Assembly (NCBI RefSeq): GCF_025770765.1
Contig: NZ_JANZKY010000005.1
Coordinates: 124,001-188,000 of the forward strand
Direction of reading: 5' to 3'
Length of the DNA stretch: 64,000 nucleotides
Source: Propionivibrio soli
GTDB taxonomy: Bacteria; Pseudomonadota; Gammaproteobacteria; Burkholderiales; Rhodocyclaceae
A model generated the notes under the pieces. It did not search any database and had not been told where the DNA came from. It saw only the letters and a list, made by a program, of their open reading frames with translations. Shown here piece by piece: positions 39,690 through 48,003 of the stretch (its first letter is position 1; each line of letters opens with the position of its first letter). The position numbers were made by a program, and so were the translations under genes.

Positions 39690-40770
39690 TTTCGCTACGC
39701 ATGTCAATTGCCTTCACGATCTGCTGATCCGAGGCTCGGTCAGTCACCGTCGCTTTTCCAACGCGCTCCAATAGGACAAGCCGAAGCTTTCCATCTCGCA
39801 CCTTTTTGTCATGTCGCATGAGTTCTAGGTAACGTTCGGGAGCAAGTCGAGGACCACGGACAGGAAGCCCGGTACGCCCAAGAAGCTTTTCTATACGGGC
39901 GACATCTTGACTGTCAATGTTACCCAGCTCGCGCGACAGCTCGGCAGCCATCATGGTGCCCGCCGCAACCGCTTCTCCATGCAACCACGTCCCATAACCA
40001 AGGCCGGCTTCAATAGCGTGACCGAAGGTGTGCCCAAGATTCAGCAAGGCCCGGTCGCCTAATTCTCGTTCATCAGAAACAACCACCTCCGCCTTGTTAG
40101 CACATGATCGACGAATAGCGTGCTGAAGCGCGTCAGTATCCCGCGCAAGAAGGCGCTCGAGATTTTCTTCCAACCATTCCAGAAAAGGCAGGTCCCGGAT
40201 GAGGCCATACTTGATCACTTCCGCCATGCCGGCGCGGAACTCACGTTCCGGAAGCGTTCCTAGTGCATCAGTGTCGATGAACACGGCTTTCGGTTGATAA
40301 AATGCGCCAATCATATTCTTGCCGCGCGGATGGTTGATCGCGGTCTTTCCACCAACAGAAGAGTCCACTTGCGCCAGCAAAGTGGTCGGAATCTGAATAA
40401 AGGGCGCACCGCGCAGATAGCAAGCCGCGGCAAAGCCCGTAATGTCGCCGATAACGCCGCCTCCCAGGGCTATCAACGTTGTGCCGCGTTCGCATCCGCG
40501 TTCAAGTAAGGAATCGAACACCGCATTTAACGTTTTCCAATCCTTGTACTCTTCACCGTCCGGCAAAACAATTTCGGCAACCTCAACCCCTTCGGCGCGG
40601 AGCATCGCCGTCAGTGACGGGAGGTAACGGGGAGCCAACGTCGTATTTGTCACCACGGCAACCGACGGTTGGGCGATATGGAGACGTAACAGATCGAAAC
40701 GACAGAGTGTCCCCTGCCCTATATATATCGGATAGGCCCGGTCCCCCAAAGCGACCTTCAGCGTGTCCAA
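39682..40770 (-). CDS. aroB: 3-dehydroquinate synthase
   Basis: 362 residues from a TTG at 40770 that overlaps the end of aroK; GGAGAG lies a few bases upstream and the translated start [17 protein letters not shown] aligns with the usual AroB N-terminus, so the rare start is preferred. NAD-binding [33 protein letters not shown], and zinc ligands in [15 protein letters not shown] and LHGEAVAAG. It cyclises DAHP to 3-dehydroquinate in the shikimate pathway. Coupled to aroK upstream and dgt downstream. Confidence 0.96.
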   Translation of the reverse strand: MDTLKVALGDRAYPIYIGQGTLCRFDLLRLHIAQPSVAVVTNTTLAPRYLPSLTAMLRAEGVEVAEIVLPDGEEYKDWKTLNAVFDSLLERGCERGTTLIALGGGVIGDITGFAAACYLRGAPFIQIPTTLLAQVDSSVGGKTAINHPRGKNMIGAFYQPKAVFIDTDALGTLPEREFRAGMAEVIKYGLIRDLPFLEWLEENLERLLARDTDALQHAIRRSCANKAEVVVSDERELGDRALLNLGHTFGHAIEAGLGYGTWLHGEAVAAGTMMAAELSRELGNIDSQDVARIEKLLGRTGLPVRGPRLAPERYLELMRHDKKVRDGKLRLVLLERVGKATVTDRASDQQIVKAIDMRSENA

Positions 40771-41303
40771 AACTCTCCTAACTCCTTGGTTAGCAACTGA
40801 AGAATTCCTTGAGCGCTCACGCGGCCTCCGTCGATGATGAGGTCAGCGACTTCCCGATAAAACGGATCTCGCTGCAAGAACAAGTCTTTCAGTTTCTGCA
40901 ACGGATCGGCAACTTGCAGCAACGGACGATTACGATCGTGTCGCGTCCGCTCCAACAGCGTATGTGGCGGCACGTTTAGGTAGACCACAAAACCGCTCGC
41001 TTTCAGATTCGCGCGGTTTTCCACACGCAGAACAGCACCACCCCCCGTGGCAATAATCTTTCCTGAGGATTGAGCTAAGTCGGCGATGACTTGCGCTTCG
41101 CGTTTCCGAAATCCGTCCTCACCTTCTATTTCGAAAATCGTCGGGATCGTTACGCCCGTACGCGCTTCGATCTCCCGGTCGGAGTCGACGAACTCTCGTC
41201 CCAGCTTCTTCGCCAGCAAACGCCCGACGGTTGTCTTCCCCGCCCCCATCAGGCCGACTAAGTAGACGTTTCCGAGATTGTGATGTTTGTCCACGTTATC
41301 CAC
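40758..41303 (-). CDS. aroK: Shikimate kinase
   Basis: 181 residues from a GTG at 41303. P-loop [12 protein letters not shown] about 18-29, shikimate-binding DREIEARTG and FRKREAQVI, and the lid loop with RNRPLL. It phosphorylates shikimate with ATP. In related genomes pilQ lies directly upstream; here a decayed insertion sequence and about 240 bases of unassigned sequence intervene. A TAGAAT hexamer some 20 bases before the start may serve as a -10 element, but no matching -35 was found. Confidence 0.96.
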   Translation of the reverse strand: MDNVDKHHNLGNVYLVGLMGAGKTTVGRLLAKKLGREFVDSDREIEARTGVTIPTIFEIEGEDGFRKREAQVIADLAQSSGKIIATGGGAVLRVENRANLKASGFVVYLNVPPHTLLERTRHDRNRPLLQVADPLQKLKDLFLQRDPFYREVADLIIDGGRVSAQGILQLLTKELGEFWTR

Positions 41304-41542
41304 GGCACTATTCTAACCTAGCCCTTGCGCGGAGGACGGTATAAGAAAGAAGGGAGGCTACGAGCGTCTGTGAAGACACGCGACAGTGGAACTCATCCAA
41401 CACGACACGCTGGCGAAGTGGCGGGCTAGTGACTACGCGATCATCTTCGCAGCAACGCTATGCATCTACGCGCGCCAAAATCGACGACTAGCGACGCCCC
41501 CCAATTTCAGTAGCACAGGGCTTTAGAGTCCGGGGTTAATTT

Positions 41543-42678
41543 GACCTCCCCCCGGATATCCGAGCGGGTGGAGTTAGAGATTTCCGGCCTCAAGGTGAGT
41601 GAGCCGGAACTCGCTCGGGGTCAGATCGCCCAGTGAGCTGTGCGGCCTGAATTCGTTGTAATCGCATCGCCACCTCTCGATCTTATGGCGAGCATCGTCC
41701 AGCGACAAAAACCAGGGCTCGTTGAGGCATTCGTCGCGGAAGCGGCCGTTGAAGGACTCGATGCAAGCGTTCTGATTCGGCTTGCCAGATTCAATGAGGA
41801 ACAGCTGGACGCTTCGCGCATGAGCTCAAGTCAGCATGGCGCGGCAACAGAATTCCTTGCCGTTATCGGTTCTGATCGCCTTGGGCAGGCCACGTGCCGT
41901 GGCCAGTGGGTCAAGGACGCGGACAAGTTGTTGCCCGCCCATCGTGCGTTCCGGGACGATAGCGACCGCTTCGAGGGTAGCGTCATCAACGATGGTCAGA
42001 TTCTTGGTCACACGCCCTTCTGCCGTCCGATCGAACACGAAGACCATCGACCAGACCGGGTTGGCTGCCAAGGGGCGTTCCAGAGGATGGCGACCTGCCA
42101 CCGGAATTTTCTTCCGCTTGCGCCTTCGGACGTGCAAGCCCGCCAGTCTGGCGCAGCTTCAGATAGATCATCTCGGCCCCGTAGCGTCGGTGGCGCTGCG
42201 GGAGGGCGATGATCCTTTCCTTAAGGCTGTATTCCGATCCGCTACCGGTTGATAACGGAACGCGCTCGGACTCATGCCAACCGCCGAGAGCGAGCGCCGC
42301 TCGCTGAGTCCCTTGTCGATCATGTAGCGCACCAGATCACGGCGAGACAGTGCACTCACCACTTTTTTCTCAAGGCTTCTTTCGTGACCTCGTTCTCCAG
42401 CGGCCAGCAACCGTTTCAGCCGCGTGTTCTCAGTTTCCAATTCCTTCAGGCGCTTGGCTTTTGAGACACTCATCCCACCAAACTTGCTGCGTCACAGGTA
42501 GTACCTTGCTTCCTCGAAACCGTGCCGACGGCACAGCTCCTTGATCGGCAGACCCGCTTCCGCTTGTCGAAGGAAGCCAATGATCTGCTCTTCGATGAAT
42601 CGCTTCTTCATGTCCAATCTCCTTGTCGCTTGGGATTGGACGCTACAGTCAGACGCTACTCAATTCCGGGGGGAGGTC
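41543..42678. mobile_element. Degenerate IS3-family insertion sequence
   Basis: About 1136 bases bounded by a 14-base inverted repeat, GACCTCCCCCCGGA at 41543-41556 and its complement at 42665-42678. The inside encodes, on the minus strand, remains of an IS3-type OrfA and OrfB with several stops and frameshifts. No target-site duplication is evident at the ends I can define (left flank ...TTAATTT, right flank GCTAGC...). It sits between pilQ and aroK, which are adjacent in related genomes. Confidence 0.8.
41574..42611 (-). pseudogene. IS3-family transposase (OrfA/OrfB), inactivated
   Basis: OrfA begins at ATG 42611 with the helix-turn-helix part MKKRFIEEQIIGFLRQAEAG and is stopped after 39 residues by TGA (42492-42494), where homologues read Trp in YYLWRSKFGGM. 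The frame then continues through SKAKRLKELETENTRLKRLL to ALRKGSS, where frameshifts begin (near 42230). The rve-type catalytic core is readable from about 42137 (KKIPVAGRHPLERPLAANP, TIVDDATLEAVAIVPE, IRTDNGKEFCCRAMLT), then a second TGA (41826-41828) again replaces a conserved Trp, before [18 protein letters not shown] and [16 protein letters not shown]. Clearly non-functional. Confidence 0.88.
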
Positions 42679-42842
42679 GCTAGCTTTCTTAACGAACATG
42701 AAGACTCTTGATAGAGCCAACCACCCGCATGTTCCCCAAGATAAACGCATAGTGTCAACGAATGCATCTAGCAAGGGTAACTGAACCGACATAACGGCGG
42801 GAGAGACTTGAAAGCTGGTTCTCCTACTATAGCGCTGAAATA

Positions 42843-42868
42843 GCAAAGCCCCTCGTAAGGGGCCTTGC
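42843..42868 (-). terminator. Rho-independent terminator after pilQ
   Basis: On the minus strand GCAAGGCCCC, a six-base loop and GGGGCTTTGC, followed by TATTTC; 34 bases after the pilQ stop. The T-tract is short. Confidence 0.65.
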
Positions 42869-42901
42869 TTGAAATAACTGGGACATTGACTTTGAGCGCA
42901 A

Positions 42902-45007
42902 TTATCTCAAAGAAAGGCTCTCATTCAGTATGCGCGGCGTGATAAAAACGAGTAGTTCGGTCTTATCATCTATCCATTCTCGATTTCGGAAAAGCCAGCC
43001 GATATACGGGAGATCGCCAAAAAATGGAATCCGGTTAGTACTTTCGCTGGTCTTTTGAGTATAGATGCCACCGATGACAACCGTTCCTCCGTTATCGACC
43101 AAAACTTCCGTTTTTACATGTTTCGTATCGATCGCGATTCCCGCACCCTGCAAATTAATTGAGCTATTTGGCGTGTCTTTATTTATCTCCAGCGTCATAG
43201 TAATGCGGCCATCCGGAGTGATCTGCGGCTTAACTTTCAATGACAAATTCGCCTTCCGAAATGACACGCTTGTCGCTCCAGAGCTTGTTGCCTGTTGATA
43301 AGGAATCTCCGTGCCTTGCTCAATAATTGCCTCAATTTGATTCGCTGTCATGACTCGTGGACTGGAAACAACCTTCGCTTTCCCATCGGCTTCCAAAGCC
43401 GATATTTCCGCGTTCAAGAATCTAGTCCGAGCACTATTATACAAGATAACCGAGAACGCGCCAGCATTGCCTGACCGCGGGGTTGCCGGTAGATTTACCC
43501 CAAGGCTATCAGTAAAATCAGGAGTATCTTCAATCTGCCCGGTATGATGGCCCGTATCAGTCAGTTTCCCCCCAACTACCGTTTGTGCGCTACCAATCTG
43601 ACCGGTTTTCCCGGCCATTTGATGAAATCCGAGCCTTACACCCAGATTCTTTGCGAAACTATCTCCGGCCTCGACAATACGAGCTTCTATCATTACCTGC
43701 CTTACGGCCAAGTCGACCTTTGCAATAAGCTGTCTTACATCATCCAAACGACTTGCAGTGTCTTGAACAAAAAGAATGTTGGTTCGTGCGTCAAAAACGG
43801 CGCTTCCACGCTTTGACAACATTCGTTGACCGGAGTCAGTAAGTAGTTTTTTGATTTCCTCAGCCTTTTGGTAATTCAATTGAAAGCTTTCTGTTCGCAA
43901 AGGTTCAAGATCTCCGATCTGTGCTTTCGATTCAAATTCCAGTTTCTCTTTAGTCGCGATTTCTTCCCGCGGCGCAACGAGAATTACATTCCCGTTCTTC
44001 CGCATATCAAGCCCCTTTTGTTGGAGAATGATATCTAATGCCTGATCCCAAGGAACATCTTTAAGAATAAGAGTAATAGAACCGCCAACAGAGTCGCTTA
44101 CCACCATGTTCATTCCAGTAAACTCGCCAATTACCTGCAATAAACGTCTCACGTCAACATTCTGAAAATTAAGCGATAACTTCTCTCCCTGATAACCCCC
44201 TCGAGATCCTTGAACTAATTTGTTAGGATTCTCTATGATCTGCTTAACTTCAATCACAAATTGGTTATCCGTCTGATAAGCGTTGTGCTCCCATAGCCCA
44301 CGAGGGATAATTGTCATCCGCACATTTTCGCCTTGTTGAACGGTATTGACCGTTGTGACCGGCGTAGCGAAATCCGTGACATCCAACCGTTTGCGGAGAA
44401 TTTCTGGCACACCAACCTTTACGAAGTCCACTACAAGGTTTTCGCCCTGCGGCCGAATATCAATACCTGCATTCGGATCGCTTAACTCCACCAAAATTCT
44501 CGCTTCTCCGTCTTTACCACGACGGAACGAGATATCCCTGATCGAGGTTCCCGACTGAGAAGACATTGGTTTAGAAAAATGCTCCACCTGCGGAGCAACC
44601 TCGCCTTCCTTTTTACTTGGATTTAGAACAAGCAGTAAACTATTGCCATCCAAAGAGGCTTCGTAAGTCATCGGGCGGTTCAAGTTCAACACAACTCGTG
44701 TGCGCCCTTCCGACTGGACGATGTTCGCTCCTTTTAATTCGCCTTCATTGTAGCTCTGAGAGTTTCTGCCTAAACCGTTAACAACATTTGGGAAGTCAAG
44801 GGCGATCCGTGGAGGGCTGGCGACACTAAAGCCTTGAGGAACCATCTTCAACGGCTCCGCAAAATTTAGTCGAACATTAACCGCACCTCCCTGCACAGCA
44901 ACGTTCATCGACTCAATCGAATTCGGCTTACCAGTTGCCGCCACAGCGGCGGCTGTAAGAGTCGCCGCTCCAATTAAGCCGAGCAGGCAATTAAGAACAC
45001 GTTTCAC
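42902..45007 (-). CDS. pilQ: Type IV pilus secretin
   Basis: 701 residues from a GTG at 45007 that overlaps the pilP stop (GTGA); it is followed by a signal peptide (RVLNCLLGLIGAATLTAAAVAA). One or two AMIN domains in the first third (VNVRLNFAEPLKMVPQGF, ARILVELSDPNAGIDI), a secretin/TonB short domain (VPWDQALDIILQQKGLDMRK), the N1 domain and the C-terminal secretin barrel (LGVNLPATPRSGNAGAFSV, VVIGGIYTQKTSESTNRIPFFGDLPYIGWLFRN). It forms the outer-membrane pore of the pilus. Notably AT-richer than genes on either side. Confidence 0.96.
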   Translation of the reverse strand: MKRVLNCLLGLIGAATLTAAAVAATGKPNSIESMNVAVQGGAVNVRLNFAEPLKMVPQGFSVASPPRIALDFPNVVNGLGRNSQSYNEGELKGANIVQSEGRTRVVLNLNRPMTYEASLDGNSLLLVLNPSKKEGEVAPQVEHFSKPMSSQSGTSIRDISFRRGKDGEARILVELSDPNAGIDIRPQGENLVVDFVKVGVPEILRKRLDVTDFATPVTTVNTVQQGENVRMTIIPRGLWEHNAYQTDNQFVIEVKQIIENPNKLVQGSRGGYQGEKLSLNFQNVDVRRLLQVIGEFTGMNMVVSDSVGGSITLILKDVPWDQALDIILQQKGLDMRKNGNVILVAPREEIATKEKLEFESKAQIGDLEPLRTESFQLNYQKAEEIKKLLTDSGQRMLSKRGSAVFDARTNILFVQDTASRLDDVRQLIAKVDLAVRQVMIEARIVEAGDSFAKNLGVRLGFHQMAGKTGQIGSAQTVVGGKLTDTGHHTGQIEDTPDFTDSLGVNLPATPRSGNAGAFSVILYNSARTRFLNAEISALEADGKAKVVSSPRVMTANQIEAIIEQGTEIPYQQATSSGATSVSFRKANLSLKVKPQITPDGRITMTLEINKDTPNSSINLQGAGIAIDTKHVKTEVLVDNGGTVVIGGIYTQKTSESTNRIPFFGDLPYIGWLFRNREWIDDKTELLVFITPRILNESLSLR

Positions 45008-45525
45008 TTTGTACCCCCTTGATCCTGCAAAAGTAACGCACTTGTCCGCTCGACCCAATCTCCAGCAGAATCCTGAACAAGCTCTTTCAAAGCCACCTCA
45101 GATTCTGTAATCCTGGTAATAACCCCGAAGTTTTGGCCTATATAGTTTCCAGTTTTCACTTGATACAACGATCCATCCACTTGAATAATGGCATACGACG
45201 CTTTTCTTTTTGTCATAACGCCTACATACTTAAGCGACTCCAGGGGATATGCTTCAAGAGGTTCACGGGGACGGTCCATATCAGGTTGAACACCAGAACC
45301 CGAGCCTTTTTTCTCAGCAACGCCAATCTTTGCCGGTTTGAATGGATCGACGATATTCGACACATCATAAGGAACCGGTTCATAAGGTTTCACTTGGGGG
45401 AGTGGCGGAATTTTTCCCTTTGCACCCTTTGCTGCTTCCGCCATCCATTGGCGCAAATCTTGGTGATCGTCTCCGGAACACGCAGCAAGAAGAATACTTA
45501 CAATTAAGATGGCGGAGATTCTCAT
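45004..45525 (-). CDS. pilP: Type IV pilus assembly lipoprotein
   Basis: 173 residues. Signal peptide with lipobox LLAAC, lipidated Cys16. The beta domain at the C-terminus (SLKYVGVMTKRKASYAIIQVDGSLYQVKTGNYIGQNFGVI) is the PilP HR-like domain that links PilNO to the secretin PilQ. Overlaps pilO and pilQ by 4 bases each. Confidence 0.94.
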   Translation of the reverse strand: MRISAILIVSILLAACSGDDHQDLRQWMAEAAKGAKGKIPPLPQVKPYEPVPYDVSNIVDPFKPAKIGVAEKKGSGSGVQPDMDRPREPLEAYPLESLKYVGVMTKRKASYAIIQVDGSLYQVKTGNYIGQNFGVITRITESEVALKELVQDSAGDWVERTSALLLQDQGGTK

Positions 45526-46199
45526 TTCTTTCCACCTTTTGCTGCTTGTGCTGCTTTTTTCTTCGCAGCCATTTCTTCTTCGTCCAGATATCGGAAGGTT
45601 TTAGTTACAGCTTCGAGCACTAAGGTTCCATCTTTTGCCTGTTGATTAGCACTGATTGAGAGGTTGTTCAGGGTAACAATTCTTGACAAGCGCCCAATAT
45701 CACCTGCAAAAGCGCCAAAGTCATGGTAGTTCCCTGTTAGTCGCACACTGACCGGTAGCTCCGCGTAGAAATCCTGCACTACTTCCTGCCCAGGTTTGAA
45801 CAGATCAAATTGCAATCCCCGTCCCATTCCAGACTGATTTACCTCAACCAATAGCGACTCGACTTCCGCTTTATTCGGCAGTTGCTTTAGCAATGCTCCG
45901 AAAGAACGATCGATCTCGTTTAATTGCTCAACATACAAGGGAAGGTTGATTACCTGGGATTTCTTGCTTACATATTCGTCTTTAAGTTTCTGCTCTTCTT
46001 GCTCTTTGGTATTTAGTGATTCGAGTTGGTCGCTCCAGACAGCATACCAACCTGTTGCGAGAATGCCAAAAAACAATACGATCAGAACGGTAACCCGGGG
46101 GGCGACGGGCCAAGCACCAACGTCATTCGGATTAAGATCTTGAAAATCACGAAGGACAGCCCCGAAATCAATTTTTTTCACGGTCGGCGGGGCTTTCAT
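45522..46199 (-). CDS. pilO: Type IV pilus inner-membrane protein
   Basis: 225 residues with one membrane helix about 31-50 (VTVLIVLFFGILATGWYAV), a periplasmic coiled coil (LESLNTKEQEEQKLKDEYVSKKSQVI) and a ferredoxin-like domain (YAELPVSVRLTGNYHDFGAFAGDIGRLSRIVTL). It pairs with PilN in the alignment complex. A Lys/Ala-rich tail closes the protein. Overlaps pilN and pilP by 4 bases. Confidence 0.94.
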   Translation of the reverse strand: MKAPPTVKKIDFGAVLRDFQDLNPNDVGAWPVAPRVTVLIVLFFGILATGWYAVWSDQLESLNTKEQEEQKLKDEYVSKKSQVINLPLYVEQLNEIDRSFGALLKQLPNKAEVESLLVEVNQSGMGRGLQFDLFKPGQEVVQDFYAELPVSVRLTGNYHDFGAFAGDIGRLSRIVTLNNLSISANQQAKDGTLVLEAVTKTFRYLDEEEMAAKKKAAQAAKGGKK

Positions 46200-46765
46200 T
46201 GCTTGCCTCCATTATTGTTCACCGATTCACGTTTTAAAGATGCATTTAAACTAAATTCACTTAATCTACGTTTGTCCACCGTAACCGCTTTAATCTCCAA
46301 GAGCTGCGGCTTTTCAAGCCATGGCGAGGCTTCGATATTTCGCATTAGCGTGGACACGCGGGCATTTGATTGCGCATAACCATTAAGTGCAATCTTCACA
46401 CCTTCTTGCTTCATCGACCGAAGATACACGCCTTCTGGCATTTGCTTTGTGAGTTCACTAAGCAAGCGCACCGCTTCCGCCCGGTCACGCTGCAGAGATT
46501 CGATTACCTGCTTTCTTGCCAGGAGGGCTTGCGTTTGCTCTTTTAGCCGCTTGATCTGATCGATTTCCTTATCAAGCGCCGCGATTTCTTTCTTGAGGAA
46601 AGCGTTTTTTGACTCTTGAGACGAAATCTGGCCCTCGATGATTGTGTAGACCAGAAAAACGATGAGGCCAGCCAGAACGGACACCATCCCAAGCAAGCCA
46701 TAAAATTGCTTACGACGAGCTTTTCGTTTTTCCTCGCGGTGGGGAAGGAGATTGATGCGAATCAT
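46196..46765 (-). CDS. pilN: Type IV pilus inner-membrane protein
   Basis: 189 residues from the ATG at 46765 (an upstream in-frame ATG at 46795 lies inside pilM). The cytoplasmic N-terminus MIRINLLPHREEKR is the conserved PilM-binding peptide; one membrane helix follows at about 23-42, then a coiled coil and a ferredoxin-like periplasmic domain. Overlaps pilM by 4 bases. Confidence 0.95.
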   Translation of the reverse strand: MIRINLLPHREEKRKARRKQFYGLLGMVSVLAGLIVFLVYTIIEGQISSQESKNAFLKKEIAALDKEIDQIKRLKEQTQALLARKQVIESLQRDRAEAVRLLSELTKQMPEGVYLRSMKQEGVKIALNGYAQSNARVSTLMRNIEASPWLEKPQLLEIKAVTVDKRRLSEFSLNASLKRESVNNNGGKQ

Positions 46766-47841
46766 TCTTCGAACCTCCTCATCGCCAGACCACATGCGGC
46801 CATTAAAGAGGACGCATCTGCAAGGAGGCTTTTCGCACGTACCCGATCGGAAAGAACCATGTCGGCAAACGGATTTGCGATCACCGTATTGACCTGAGTC
46901 CGCGACGCGACCGCCTCATCCGCACCGGGCAGTACAGCGCACCCGCCGGCGAGAACGATATGATCAATTTGTGTAAATTGCGTTGAAGTGAAGAAAAACT
47001 GAAGCGCTCTAGATACTTCGAGCGCCATGCTTTCAACAAAAGGCCGCAGGACCTCAGCCTCATAGTTATCCGGCAAACCGTTACGGCGCTTTTCCGCTTC
47101 CGCTTCTTCGAATGTCATGCCGAACATCCGTGCGATGTCTTGAGTCAGCTGGTTCCCCCCGAACGCCTGTTCTCGCGCATAGAGTTGCTGTCCATCGCGA
47201 AGGACCGTCAAGTTCATTACGTTAGCGCCAACGTCAATCAAGGCGATGATCTGACCTTTACCGTTGTCGGGAAACTGCTTGGCAATCAACTCGAACGCGG
47301 ACAGCACGGCATATGAGTCAACGTCCATGACGACCGGTTTCAAGCCCGCCGATTCCGCAACAGCAACGCGGTCCTCAACCTTTTCTTTTCGCGAAGCAGC
47401 GATCAGAACTTCGATTTCATCGGGAGAGGATGGCGCAGGGCCGACGACCTGGAAGTCGAGGTTGACCTCCTCAAGCGCAAACGGAATGTACTGACTGGCC
47501 TCCGACTCCACCTGGACCTCCAACTCCTCTTCGCGCTGACCTGCGGCAAGGATGATCTTCTTGGTGATGACGTGCGAGGTCGGAAGAGCAAGGGCAACGT
47601 GACGGGTTGAGGTGGCCAGCTTTTTCCAGGCCCGGCGTACGGTTTCCGCCGCCTGCTCCAGATTGACAATATTGCCATCCGCGACCACATCGCGAGGTAA
47701 TACTTCGATCGTATACCGCTCGACCCGATACCCCGCCTTGCTGTCGCTCGCGAGCTCCACCATCTTGACCGAAGACGAACTGATATCAACCCCGATTAGG
47801 GACCGTGCCTTCGGATTAAAGAACGACAGATCAACTTGCAA
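46762..47841 (-). CDS. pilM: Type IV pilus actin-like ATPase
   Basis: 359 residues from a TTG at 47841 behind GGGGGTGG. Actin-like fold: SLIGVDISSSSVKMVELAS, IIALIDVGANVMNLTVLRDGQ, and HIVLAGGCAVLPGADEAV. It binds the PilN tail at the inner face of the membrane. First gene of pilMNOPQ; its promoter must lie in the 162 bases shared with mrcA, where TTGTTG and an AT-rich TTATCTATAAAT stretch form a weak candidate. Confidence 0.95.
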   Translation of the reverse strand: MQVDLSFFNPKARSLIGVDISSSSVKMVELASDSKAGYRVERYTIEVLPRDVVADGNIVNLEQAAETVRRAWKKLATSTRHVALALPTSHVITKKIILAAGQREEELEVQVESEASQYIPFALEEVNLDFQVVGPAPSSPDEIEVLIAASRKEKVEDRVAVAESAGLKPVVMDVDSYAVLSAFELIAKQFPDNGKGQIIALIDVGANVMNLTVLRDGQQLYAREQAFGGNQLTQDIARMFGMTFEEAEAEKRRNGLPDNYEAEVLRPFVESMALEVSRALQFFFTSTQFTQIDHIVLAGGCAVLPGADEAVASRTQVNTVIANPFADMVLSDRVRAKSLLADASSLMAACGLAMRRFEE

Positions 47842-47989
47842 GTCGCCACCCCCTGAAAAACCTTTGAATAATTGGTAGTTAGCGTATTTATAGATAATCT
47901 ACTTTAGATGCTAGCAACAAGTATTCGGCATGTAAAGCCATTTCTTTAGGATAATTTATCACTCGTCTCACTGCCTTTCAGGCAACGTT

Positions 47990-47995
47990 TATAAT
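47990..47995 (+). promoter_or_regulatory. Perfect -10 hexamer directly before mrcA
   Basis: TATAAT ending 8 bases before the GTG at 48004. A transcript from it would start at about the GTG itself. No TTGACA-like -35 is present at 16-18 bases. Confidence 0.35.
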
Positions 47996-48003
47996 GGCCA
48001 ATC

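Noticed and set aside
41492-41527. Second mobile-element end left of the IS
   Set aside because: The stretch before 41543 has no matching inverted repeat and no transposase remnant.
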